Of a DNA stretch of 18,627 nt, positions 11,101 through 18,627 are shown piece after piece. The stretch is from Phoronis ovalis. Taxonomy: Eukaryota > Phoronida > Phoronidae. Both the position numbers and the translations under genes were made by a program. The stretch spans positions 1 through 18,627 of the forward strand of contig JAOXYB010017675.1 in NCBI GenBank assembly GCA_028565635.1. The letters run 5' to 3'. Positions within the stretch are counted from its first letter, which is position 1; every line of letters begins with the position of its first letter. Below the pieces are notes generated by a model, which made no database searches, was not told the origin of the DNA, and saw nothing but the letters and a program-made list of their open reading frames with translations.

Positions 11101-13682
11101 AGTAAGTGTTAAACAACATATACATGTCTACTGTGATATAAATGATTATAAGATTTAAGTAATAATAACAAAATAATAAAATAGATAAAATGTACTTTTA
11201 TATACGATTTAGAATATTTGTGTACACACTACATAACGTGAGTGTTAAACAAGGCTACTCTATATCGTACACTCCTTTGGATATTGGCAACATTTATAGG
11301 TTGTTTAACACTCATTTTATGTAGTGTTTACACAAATATAAAGGACCCATCCAAATTTGTACAAATAATAGTGAGAAAATATAGAAAAAGAACCCCGTAT
11401 TTTGCATGTTGATCAAAATACGGAGGCAAGTCATTTAGTGGCGGCAAGGTAAAGCAGCCATAAGTATTCTGATAAGTTGACAGCAAAATACAAGAGCGAA
11501 CCGTGCAGGGCAATAAAGAAATTGTGCGTTCTAGTCAACATATGCTTGGCAGATTGAAAAATGAAAATATGTGGAAGTAGTAAATTGAAAATCGCGTTGA
11601 ATTTTGAAAATTTGATGTCGTTGTACCGAAAAATGTAATAAATATCCTTGATCAGTACAGACATGAGGCTGTTCGAAACATTTTTTTACTACTTCCACTG
11701 CAGACTAGCGACCCTTCGGACTAAAGGATTGTACCAGATGTTAACTAACCAACATGTTAAACTAACATGCTAATCAATAGGAAATGGGCACCTATGGTAC
11801 ATATTTAAGCAAGATCATACCTGTGGGAGGGTATATTTTGGTCTCATAATCTTGAATAAGCTCCACAATCAAAGGTAGCCTCATTGTTTCAAACAATTCC
11901 ACAAGTTTGCTATAGCCACCACATCGCCAGCATACTTCAATTCCTCTGTCTTCAAGTTTATTTACGAGGTCATAGAAGTTGTTTAAACATTCTAATTCTG
12001 CTGTTCTAAGAAAAAACATAAGAAGAGAAGAGTAAAGATAGGGAAACTGACATTTATGAAGTTAAGTATTTTTTTAAATTTAAAAATAGTATTTGTCACT
12101 TTGTAAAAGCACTTACTTCAGGTATGCTTTGCACAGATGCTTTAATTTTATGACATCTGCAGATTTCAGTTCATCTGATATTTCTAAAAGCATCTCAGCA
12201 TGTAACTCTTTTTTGGTCTTCATGGTACTAGGAAGGTTATCTGAAATAACAGAGATTAAGTTTTGTTGATGAAGTTATCGAGATGTTTTAAATCAGACCT
12301 TAAAAAACAAAGAATATACGAAGAAAGAATACTACATAACTTTAAAATTTTATCATTGTCAAAAATTGTCTAATATAAATGTTGGATTGTAAACATATGC
12401 CCTTTCATTTAGATGCTTACATCACTTTTCTCATATTAAGAAACGAAAACGAATGATCTTTTAAAATTAGGTATAATTCAAAGTATATGTGCTCACAATA
12501 TGGTCTATCATGACAAAAACTGAAGCTTGACTTGCAACAGTGTCTGTATTTATCATGTTTTAAAGATATAACCAAAGCCATCAGAGTTAGCCATGACACT
12601 GGAAGTGATTTCTGTATAATGATTTACTCTCTGGCATGCAATGGTTACTTTGTCTACTAGAGTTTTCAAGATGTGGGCACATTATTTAGGCATATCCGGG
12701 GTGGTACTGCCATGGCAATGGAAATTCATGGTGATGCACTGCTTTCGACGGATGTACTTTCAGTCCCAGGTGTTTATGACTAGCTCATTAATGCGTATGA
12801 TGGGTTGCCAAAAATTAAATCTACTTACAACTGGATCATTCCTATTCGCCAAATGTATATTTTAACCATACATGCAGGTGCTTACCAAGGACAAGTTTGT
12901 AGATACACGTATGAGCTGCTTATTAAATGGAACATTTTTAGCCAGAAGTTTATTATCATGAGTTAAGGTTTTGAGAAACTCTTGGGAATATGTTAATAGA
13001 GGAATTAGATTACTACTTTTATGCATGACATGTATATGAAGTGGTAATAAAACTTGACTGAAACCAACTATTTAGATCAGTTAGTGCACTATGCTAAGAC
13101 AAAAAGCGAAATTTATCGTATCAAAATAGAGTTCTTGCCTATATTTCAAAATTGAAATAAAAATGTAGCCTTGGCTATTACAGTATGTAGGTTTATTCCC
13201 TGGTCAAGTGACAACCTCCTACTGAGAATTTAAAGTATTATCAGTACAAGACACTTTCATATGTAAAGCAAAATCGGTTGTTAATCATAATTATAAGTAA
13301 ATGCTTCAAAAAGGTTTTGTTTAGATAAAATTGTTTGTTCTCAGTATCTTGTTCATTTGAAAAGATAAGCAATAAATGAAAAAATCAATCTATGGATCTT
13401 GTAATATGACGAGAAAAAACATGTGCATCCTTTAATTAAAGAGAAAAATGTTAACAAATATTACACAAAGACGAACTGTAATTAAAATCTACAGTATGAG
13501 TTATTCAATAAAAATCAAGGCTCACCTGTCACAGGTGCTGTTTTTCTTTTCCTTAGGACTAAGAACGCACCATCATCTGTACTAGCTTTCCTTTTTATGA
13601 TAGATTTTGGTTTGGATTTACTTGTGCTTGGTGCTTCACTATACTGTACCATTTTTGACCTTTTGGCATCTAATACAGACAT
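8186..13682 (-). CDS. Death-effector-like domain fused to OTU cysteine protease
   Basis: Six exons join in phase: 13682-13526 (ATG to donor GTGAGC), 12240-12117, 12005-11821, 9133-8799, 8616-8358 and 8217-8186 (TGA). Every junction has GT/AG and complementary phases (1,2,1,0,1), giving 1092 nt and 363 residues. Residues 1-55 form a basic, Ser/Lys-rich leader. Residues about 62-150 form a DED-like six-helix pattern. Residues about 225-352 form an OTU domain with D231, C234 (PGDGNCFFHS) and H348 (ELHYVSL). OTU proteins usually remove ubiquitin; a DED usually binds other death-fold adaptors, so the product could be a cytosolic regulator of immune or death signalling (inference). The start is uncertain: the first exon stays open upstream with a possible acceptor at 13730, so the exons could instead end a longer ROCO-type gene. 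The 2.7-kb intron 11820-9134 is full of repeats. Confidence 0.7.
8358..9133 (-). CDS. OTU-domain exon pair
   Basis: Exon 9133-8799 starts after 'tttacaaaacag' and stops at donor GTAATT. Exon 8616-8358 starts after 'cttttcttacag' and stops at GTAAGT. They join at a codon boundary across a 182-nt intron. The first carries the nucleophile motif PGDGNCFFHSVVDQL. The second carries W-(A)-DEPIIRATA, the strand CTIMIYSS, and ends at LHYVSL with the catalytic His. All landmarks of the OTU family (Asp, Cys, His, final Y.SL) are present and spaced normally, so this domain could be active. Confidence 0.88.
9208..9590 (+). repeat. Dispersed repeat piece B, copy 1
   Basis: Related over most of its length to about 16930-17285. 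Shared landmarks are 'tctaatgcccatccaatg', 'catcatgcattataatctgg', 'gggta(c/t)gtgca(g/a)ccca' and 'ttagggtttgttgaaaa'. Contains several TTTTTAGGG(G)TTTT blocks. No coding frame. Confidence 0.65.
9612..10555 (+). repeat. Dispersed repeat family, array 3
   Basis: Three or so units with starts near 'caccaacctatgg' (about 9617), 9935 and 10376. They share 'cgcttcgtcttcgcggctataaacg', 'tggccaccagtcggccatatt' and 'cctgtacttattctgtac'. The array lies inside the long intron of the DED-OTU gene. It stops abruptly in mid-unit at about 10555, where the element at 10559 begins. Confidence 0.75.
10559..11340. mobile_element. Inverted-repeat element with about 75-bp ends
   Basis: 10559-10632 and 11268-11340 are inverted copies ('atttgtgtaaacactacataaa', 'gtgttaaacaac', 'aatatccaaaggagtgtac'). 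Inside are two direct copies of an AT-rich block (about 10732-10830 and 11128-11215: 'ataattataagatttaagtaata'). No transposase frame is present. It appears to have interrupted a unit of array 3 on its left side. Confidence 0.65.
11341..11820. other. Non-coding stretch with a small inverted repeat
   Basis: Intron of the DED-OTU gene. 'gtggaagtagtaaa' (about 11572-11585) recurs inverted near 11686-11699, enclosing about 100 bases. Minus-strand frames here lack splice support or family pattern and I do not call them. Confidence 0.4.
11821..12240 (-). CDS. Death-effector-like domain exon pair (copy 1)
   Basis: Exon 12240-12117 (acceptor ctgttatttcag, donor GTAAGT) and exon 12005-11821 (acceptor tttttcttag, donor GTATGA) join in phase 2 across 111 nt. 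The product has MLLEISDELKSADVIKLKHL, then FYDLVNKLEDRGIEV, then KLVELFETMRLPLIVELI. This parallels DEDs of caspase-8/FADD type: 'LL.IS..L...(E/D)...LK.LC', 'L...LE.RG', 'L.ELL..I.R.DLL'. The hallmark RxDL reads RLPL here, so the charge-triad motif is incomplete and binding could differ. The WRCGGY insert before the fifth helix is unusual. The whole exon pair is duplicated at 16288-15869. Confidence 0.65.
11821..12733. repeat. Segmental duplication containing the DED exons, copy 1
   Basis: The DED exon pair, its 111-nt intron and about 490 bases of flanking sequence match 15869-16733 closely in the same orientation, including intron bases. Similarity stops just after 'caagatgtgggcac' on the right, and within the donor GTATGAT on the left. 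Confidence 0.85.
12529..12966 (+). pseudogene. Decayed plus-strand coding frame of unknown origin
   Basis: Read in frame from 12529 there are 145 codons to TAA 12964-12966, broken only by TAG at 12658-12660 and TAG at 12781-12783. In DNA this AT-rich a random frame of that length should hold many more stops. The first stop is CAG (Gln) in the copy at 16579-16776. Segments include CLYLSCFKDITKAIRVSHD, SFQDVGTLFRHIRGG, GDALLSTDVLSVPGVYD and INAYDGLPKIKSTYNWIIPI. I do not recognise the family. It lies inside an intron of the minus-strand gene, in a region copied with the DED exons, and could be a fragment of a transposon or of a host gene. A second open frame overlaps it on the same strand (12641-12865), so low stop density alone could mislead. 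Confidence 0.4.
13360..13525. repeat. Duplicated intron flank of the linker exon, copy 1
   Basis: Resembles 15108-15292: 'gcaataa(a/g)tgaa', 'tggatct(t/a)gtaa..tgacgaaaa', 'ctttaattaaa', ending in the same 'caaggctcacctgtc' splice-donor context. It shows that linker exon and flanking intron were duplicated together. Confidence 0.6.
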
Positions 13683-13729
13683 TTTAATTTCAAAAGCTTT
13701 CTTTTGGAAAGATTCCCCCCTTAATTTGG
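13526..13729 (-). CDS. First/linker exon of the DED-OTU gene
   Basis: The donor is GTGAGC at 13525 and a possible acceptor (catgcag) is at 13732-13730. The product is very basic, with SKPKSIIKRKAS and LRKRKTAPV, which could be a nuclear localisation signal. The ATG at 13682 is my chosen start because the upstream continuation enters a dispersed repeat. The exon ends in phase 1 and joins exon 12240 in frame. A diverged counterpart lies at 15467-15293 and ends QSKKKTEIKT with the same donor, where it follows a COR domain. So this exon may originally have been an internal linker between COR and DED. Confidence 0.55.
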
Positions 13730-13779
13730 GTAACTGCATGCTTCTCATAAAAAAAAATGAAACTGCTAGTACGACGACC

Positions 13780-14028
13780 AATCTCGAGATCCAATATGGT
13801 CGCCAATCAACCATGTTGCAAGAAATCCGGGTCAACATTACACATAACCTGTACTTTGACCTGTACTTAATCTTTACCGAATATGGAGCTGATCGGATAA
13901 AAACTGTCACAGTTATAGAGACAAAGAAAGTGTTATGCACGGTAAAAAATGTCGATTCGTACTTGCATTTTATCCATTTGTCAATATCATTTTAAAATGT
14001 CACCTAGCCTATTACACCCAAGCTATGA
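13780..14028 (+). repeat. Single unit of the dispersed repeat family
   Basis: Contains 'atccaatatggtcgccaatc', 'cctgtactttgacctgtact', 'aatatggagctgatcggata' and ends 'cctagcctattacacccaag'. It cuts into the COR-like exon at about 14029 and lies about 100-350 bases upstream of the proposed DED-OTU start codon. Confidence 0.75.
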
Positions 14029-14221
14029 CCAGCTGTCTGACATTGTCACCTCTGATTGCAATACCAACCACGCCTTTGTGCACCAATTACTTTTTCTGGC
14101 CGGAACAAAGCCTCATCTTTCCATAAGTAACTGTGAGAGAAGTCAGGGTCAAAGTACTGGTGAATAACAACGACAGCAATTTCAAAGAACGTTACTGAAA
14201 CTTCGGGCCAGTTATGAAACT
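14029..14221 (-). pseudogene. COR-domain exon remnant (ROCO family), copy 1
   Basis: After 'gagcatag' the frame from 14221 reads FHNWPEVSVTFFEI, then VVIHQYFDPDF, then LWKDEALF. A shifted frame then gives GVVGIAIRGDNVRQL. This follows the C-terminal half of COR domains in ROCO GTPases: a hydrophobic 'P...f..l...IH.y', then 'LW+.g..l', then 'I.IA.RG....R.L'. Compared with the copy at 15831 it lacks about 30 bases between the second and third blocks, which shifts the frame. It is then truncated by the dispersed repeat at 14028. It is therefore not functional as it stands. The ROC GTPase part is not in this window. Confidence 0.5.
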
Positions 14222-14361
14222 CTATGCTCAGTTGATAGGAGTGTTGTAGAAATCAGATATTCTCCACACGCTCTGGTTTATTTGGCTTCAAATACCATAG
14301 TATAAGTAGTTATTTAAAATATTGATCACCACAAGGTGTCCCAAAAATGTAAAGTCAGAAC

Positions 14362-14550
14362 TCAAAAAGCTTTCAAGATTGTATCAAAACAGTGAAACTG
14401 TTTTTGCTCATGTGAAGTGGAGAACCAGAGAAGACCCTCAAGGATAATACCATTCTGAAGAAGATCGTTTCTCACTCTGATAACTATACAATGGTGCATC
14501 TGTCTATTGGCATCTTTGAGCAAAGGTGAAAACATGTGATCTCGAAGCAA
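14362..14550 (-). other. Possible remnant of the first half of the COR domain
   Basis: A 62-codon minus-strand frame ends NGIILEGLLWFSTSHEQ...FDTILKAF. The pattern 'G.i....L.w......f..iL..F' resembles the helical end of a COR-A subdomain, and it lies upstream (on the minus strand) of the COR-B remnant as expected. No clear splice sites bound it. Weak call; it could be chance. Confidence 0.2.
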
Positions 14551-14559
14551 AGTACATCG

Positions 14560-15107
14560 AGAACATTAACATATATTTACCCATAATAATTGGAATTATT
14601 ACTGAGCTTATTATCAAAGCTTTCATCACTATCAGGCCAGCATCATCATTACTGTTTGTGAACTTCCGCCTCTAGCATAGGTCACTAACACTGATGAAGA
14701 TACTGTGATAATGTCAATTAAAATTCAAACACTGTTCACATCTGTTCAGTCATCGCAAATAAGATATTTTTTTCGTCAAATCTTTATGAAATCACCCTGC
14801 TTTAGCAAATGTAAGAGTTTTAAAATACTATGACAGGCTTCAATATTAACAAAATGAAAATATCTGTGACCAAAATGAAAATTGTTAAGAGAAACATTTT
14901 AATTTTATTATCTATATTATCTTACTTCAGCATAACACAATTTAAAATCATATGTAGAGAGATGTATATTTATCCTGAATAAATATTAAATAATAAAATT
15001 AAATTATTGTTTTAATTTTCTAAATTTTCCATGCCTCTCTTTACACGGCTTTCACAAGTTTTCTTAAATTCAAGACATATTATTATGGCTTATTAATTAA
15101 AAAATAT
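14560..15107. other. Non-coding, AT-rich stretch
   Basis: I see no exon, RNA gene or repeat copy here beyond simple AT-rich sequence. Confidence 0.4.
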
Positions 15108-15292
15108 CAGCAATAAGTGAAGTAATGAACACAAGTCTACTGGATCTATAACTTGACGAAAAGAAACTTCTCAACTTGTGTAATTATACTTTAATTAAAA
15201 AGAATACGATACCAAAATATATTATGTAGGAAAACAAACAGAAAACATATGACTATGTTAATCTATATTATCTATATAATCACAAGGCTCAC
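15108..15292. repeat. Duplicated intron flank of the linker exon, copy 2
   Basis: Counterpart of 13360-13525, next to the donor of the second linker exon (15293). Confidence 0.6.
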
Positions 15293-15831
15293 CTGTCTTT
15301 ATTTCTGTTTTTTTTTTGCTTTGGACTGGTAAATCATCATGTTTTGACTCGGTAGTATAAAGTTCTTTAGGGTGAAAAACCAACTCAGCAGGGATAATGC
15401 CAACGGGTTCAACATTGTCGGGTTCAGCTACTCTTTCTACAATAGGACGAGTCCTTTCATCCAGATACTACCCAGGGTGATCAAAAGGTTTAGAGATACC
15501 TCAGAAACACAACGTGGACATATTTGAGTAACGTCATAAGAACATCCAGGCCATTCGCGAAGTATTTTTGACTGAATTTTCCGATAAAGTGGTACTAAAT
15601 TGGCCTACAATTGTCGAAGGTCGTCACATCTTATTGCAATGTTTAGTAAACCTCTGTGTCTAGTAGTACTGGCACTACCTCGTTTAAATTACAATTTTAT
15701 TTTATCACGTAGGAACAAAGCTACGTCTTTCCACAAATTGCTACGAGAAAATTGAGGTTCCAGGTACTGATGAATCACAACTAGGACAACTTTAAAGAGT
15801 GTTACTGGAACTTCTGGCCAAAAATGGAACT
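15293..15831 (-). pseudogene. COR-domain and linker exon(s), copy 2, with two stops
   Basis: From 15831 one frame reads FHFWPEVPVTLFKVVLVVIHQ, then SNLWKDVALFLRDKI, TAA (15691-15689), then RGLLNIAIRCDDLRQL, TAG (15607-15605), then YRKIQSKILREWPGCSYDV and QICPRCVSE. The order 'LW+.g', 'I.IA.R....L..L', 'I..I...WPG..Y....CP.C' fits the COR-B part of ROCO proteins. The frame then changes to YLDERTRPIVERVAE...ELVFHPKEL...QSKKKTEIKT, ending at donor GTGAGC (15292) in phase 1. The change of frame can be read as a lesion or as a 32-nt intron (15499-15468, GTATCT...GGGTAG). Two in-frame stops indicate a pseudogene. This copy is longer than the one at 14221 and shows the ancestral order COR, linker, then DED. 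Confidence 0.55.
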
Positions 15832-15868
15832 CTGTGCATAATTGATGAGAGCTTTTAAAAAATCATAC

Positions 15869-16288
15869 CTGCGGCAAAGTATATTTTGGTCTCGTAATCT
15901 AGAATAAGCTTCACAATCAACTGTAGCCCCATTGTTGTAAACAATTCCACAAGTTTTCTATAGCCACCACATTGCCAACATACTTCAATTCCTCTGTCTT
16001 TAAGTTTATTTACGAGGTCATAGAAGTCCTTTAAACATTCTAATTCTGCTGTGCTAAGAAAAAAATTAAGAAGCCACAAGTAAAGATAGGGAAACTGATA
16101 ATTATGAAATTAAGTAATTTTTTAAATTTAAAAATAGTGTTTGTCACTTTGTAAAACCACTTACTTCAGGTATGCTTCACACAGATGCTTTAATTCTATG
16201 AAATCTGTAAGTTTCAGTGCATTTGATATTTTAAAAAGCATCTCAACATGTAACTCTTCCGTTGTCTTCATGATTCTAGGAAGGTTAT
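15869..16288 (-). CDS. Death-effector-like domain exon pair (copy 2)
   Basis: Exons 16288-16165 and 16053-15869 copy the pair at 12240-11821, with identical lengths (124 and 185 nt), splice sites and phases. The frame is fully open: MLFKISNALKLTDFIELKHL, FYDLVNKLKDRGIEVCWQC, KLVELFTTMGLQLIVKLI. The Arg of the RxDL position is Gly here (MGLQL). No linker exon is seen upstream within 16.3-18.6 kb. Downstream, the donor GTATGA lies only 37 bases from the acceptor-like start of the COR-like exon at 15831, with matching phase. The open frame despite divergence suggests constraint until recently. It could be the 3' part of a gene entering from beyond the window, or a stranded duplicate. Confidence 0.55.
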
Positions 16289-16733
16289 CTGAAATAACAG
16301 AGATTAAGATTTCTTCATGCAGTTATCGAGATATTTTAAATCAGACCTTAAAAAACAAAGAATATAGGAAGAAAGTATACAACATAACTTTATAATTTTT
16401 ATCATTGTAAGAAATTGTCTAATAAAAATGTTGGATTGTAAATAAATGCCCTTTCATGTAGATGCTTACACCACTTTTATCATATTAAAAAACGGAAAAC
16501 AAATGATCTTTTAAAATTAGGTTTAATTCAAAGTGTATGTGCTCACAATATGGTCTATCATGACAAACAATAAAGATTGACTTGCAACAGTGTCTGTATT
16601 TATCATGTTTTAAAGATATAACCAAAGCCATCAGAGTTAGCCATGACACTGACAGTGATTTCTGTGCAAAGATTTACTCTATGGCTTGCAATGGTTACTT
16701 TGTCTACCAGAGTTTTCAAGATGTGGGCACAAA
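15869..16733. repeat. Segmental duplication containing the DED exons, copy 2
   Basis: Direct copy of 11821-12733 with scattered substitutions in exons and introns alike. Ends at 'caagatgtgggcac' before diverging into 'aaaaagcttactaggc'. Confidence 0.85.
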
Positions 16734-16776
16734 AAGCTTACTAGGCATAAAAGGTCAAAGAGATCATTTACTTTGA
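16579..16776 (+). pseudogene. Truncated second copy of the unknown plus-strand frame
   Basis: The same reading frame as 12529-12660 with Gln (CAG) where copy 1 has TAG. It is open for 65 codons, but after FQDVGT it leaves the duplicated region and ends in unrelated sequence (TGA 16774-16776). It supports the idea that the frame was once coding; function unknown. Confidence 0.35.
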
Positions 16777-17590
16777 ACTAATCTTTTTTTCAAGGTTCTA
16801 ATGAGTGCTTACTACTTTTAACATTACATACAATGGAATTCAAACAACTGTGTAACTAATGAATTTATAACGAATACAAAAACACTATTACAAGTTTAAG
16901 TCAGATATATCTGAACGTTAATAAGTAGAACAAGACATATATCATGTTTAATGCCCATCCAATGCGTAGGGTTATATTTTTTTAACATTACTATTTTTTT
17001 TTACATTAGAAAAGAATAGGATACATCATGCATTATAATCTGGTTTATCATTTTAGGCTACTGTTATTTAAAATGACTGAATCTGCTGTTTGATGCGTTA
17101 CCCCGGTGGAGAACTGACTATATTTGTACATGGGTATGTGCAACCCACAATCAAAATATCCTCTCATTTTAAAGTTTTTCTCCTGAAAAAGTTCCCTGGA
17201 ATTGCTAACTTTAAATAAAATCGGGAAAAAACGAAATATTCTTAGGGTTTGTTGAAAAGTGGACCAACCTCTATGGACATTTTCTTATGAAAACAGTTTT
17301 AAAACCTTGGACGTAAAATCAGCATAGAAAACAAGTATATCTCACCAGATGTCGCCGAAAATCATAAGGAGGGTAGTTAGAAGAGCTTGATGCTCAAGGG
17401 AAAATGCCAAAACATACGAAATATGGAGAATCATTGTGTGATGATTATCACAGTTTTTCTATGTTACATGTAAAATATTGCCAACACATTCCACATGGGT
17501 GTTTCATTTCCACAACGTTTACGAAGTGTAAATATGTTTGTGACTATTATTTCTTCCTCATGAAGTTTTAAAATATTATTTATAACTTGT
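16767..17590 (+). repeat. Mosaic repeat made of pieces A, B and C
   Basis: In order: piece A (16767-16920, as 5940-6096), piece B (about 16930-17285, as 9208-9590), piece C (17286-17590, as 6250-6540). Piece C also continues as the inner part of the right arm of the foldback element ('aaaatcagcatagaaaacaagtat', 'ccagatgtcgc'). The other sites look like partial copies of this longer element. No transposase frame seen. Confidence 0.65.
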
Positions 17591-17599
17591 TCGGATAAA

Positions 17600-18415
17600 T
17601 CAGAAGCTGTTATTATGATGTTAAATCTCGCAAGCCAACATGGCCGCCAGTTACATATATACATTATATTACATATCACCTGTACTTTGTCCTGTACTTA
17701 CTTTGTAACAAATGTGGAGCTGATTGGATAAAAACAGACGCAGTTATTGTGAGACAAAGAAAGTATTACGCAGGGTAAGAAACGTCGAAGCATCGTACCG
17801 CATTTGACCTACTTGTCAAGGTCATTTTAAAATGTTCCCTAGCCTATTACGCTCACCAATCTATGGGCTTTCTAGAACTACCTTTAAATCTTCCAGGGAG
17901 CGTTTCGTCTTCGCGGCTTTAGACGCAACATTACCTACCCTCTAGGGAACAAGCATGGTTGCCAGTCGGCCACATCGGGATTATTCCGGATCAATATTAT
18001 ACATAAGCTGTACCTTGACGTGTACTAACTCTGTACCGAATACGGAGCTAATTGGATGAAAACTGAAGCACTTATTGTAAGACAAAGAAAGTGTTACGTA
18101 CGGCAAAAAAATGTCGAAGTTTGGAACGGCATTTGACCTACTCAGGTCATTTTAAAATGTCATGTAGCCTATTACGCTCTCCAACCAATAGTCTTCCTAG
18201 AAACTCATAAGAATCGTTAAGGTAGGGCTTTGTTTTTGAGGCTATAAACGCAATGTTACGTACTCTTCCGAGAACAAACATGGCTGCCAGTCGGCTATAT
18301 TGGAAGTAATCTGGGTCAAAATTACACATAGCATGAACTGCCACCTAAACTTACTCTGTGGCGAATATAAAATTGATTGGATAGAAACTGAAGGTGTTAT
18401 TATGACGTGCAACCT
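17600..18415 (+). repeat. Dispersed repeat family, array 4
   Basis: About three units; the start near 'caccaatctatggg' (about 17857) and the next near 18182 are about 325 bases apart. Contains the same landmarks as the other arrays. Frames inside it are not conserved and are not genes. Confidence 0.75.
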
Positions 18416-18627
18416 TGATTACTACCAATATGGCCTACTGGCGACCATGTATGTTCCCGAGAAGGCACGTAACGTTGCGCCTACAGCCGCGAAGACGAAG
18501 TGTTGCCTGAAGGAGTCAAAGGTGGTTCTAGGAAGGCCATCGACTTTTGGGCGTCATAGGCTGGGTAAGTCCTGGTGACAGTACATGCTATGTGTAATTT
18601 TGACCTAGATCACTTCCAAGATGGCCA
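18416..18627 (-). repeat. Inverted copy of the dispersed repeat
   Basis: The reverse complement of this segment reads as a normal unit ('gaaccacctttgactc', 'acttcgtcttcgcggctgta', 'tggtcgccagtaggccatatt'). It faces array 4 head to head, with the turn near 18414, and runs off the window end. Confidence 0.7.

Noticed and set aside
12417-12599. 60-codon minus-strand frame
   Set aside because: No splice sites or family pattern; opposite the decayed plus-strand frame.
17464-18578. Several 65-92 codon frames at the right end
   Set aside because: All are inside repeat elements and are not conserved between copies.

Overview
This is animal (metazoan) nuclear DNA. Coding pieces are short exons bounded by GT/AG splice sites with matching phases, separated by AT-rich introns and many dispersed repeats. 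The AT-rich composition and the domain repertoire (death-fold, ROCO/COR, OTU, subtilase) suggest a marine invertebrate, possibly a bivalve mollusc. That placement is inference; nothing in the window proves the taxon.

Most genes are on the minus strand, so read from high to low coordinates. From 16.3 to 15.3 kb lies a duplicated death-effector-like (DED) exon pair, then a decayed COR domain and a linker exon. A second, more damaged COR copy is at 14.2-14.0 kb. It is interrupted by a dispersed repeat and followed by a linker/first exon at 13.7-13.5 kb. From there six exons join in phase down to 8.19 kb and predict a 363-residue protein: basic leader, DED, OTU cysteine protease. From 5.9 to 4.5 kb lies a subtilisin-like (S8) protease gene with its catalytic triad present but one frameshift. 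At 385-240 is a terminal exon resembling the second half of a CARD.

On the plus strand there is one well-formed NOM1-like (MIF4G-family nucleolar protein) exon at 1365-1551 with no partner exon seen. A decayed 145-codon frame of unknown origin lies at 12529-12966 and is partly copied at 16579-16776.

The rest is mostly repeats. A family of roughly 320-440 bp units forms arrays at 3.4-4.4, 6.9-7.7, 9.6-10.6 and 17.6-18.6 kb, with a single copy at 13.8-14.0 kb. Its units carry a small hairpin and YY1-like motifs. There are two foldback elements (6103-6931 and 10559-11340) and a mosaic repeat at 16.8-17.6 kb built of pieces found separately elsewhere in the window.

Taken together, the locus looks like a tandemly duplicating immune or cell-death cluster. 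A ROCO-type gene with a C-terminal DED appears to have been copied and broken. One DED is now joined to a deubiquitinase-type OTU domain, next to an intracellular-type subtilase and a CARD-like exon. The DED-OTU architecture is the item most worth following up.
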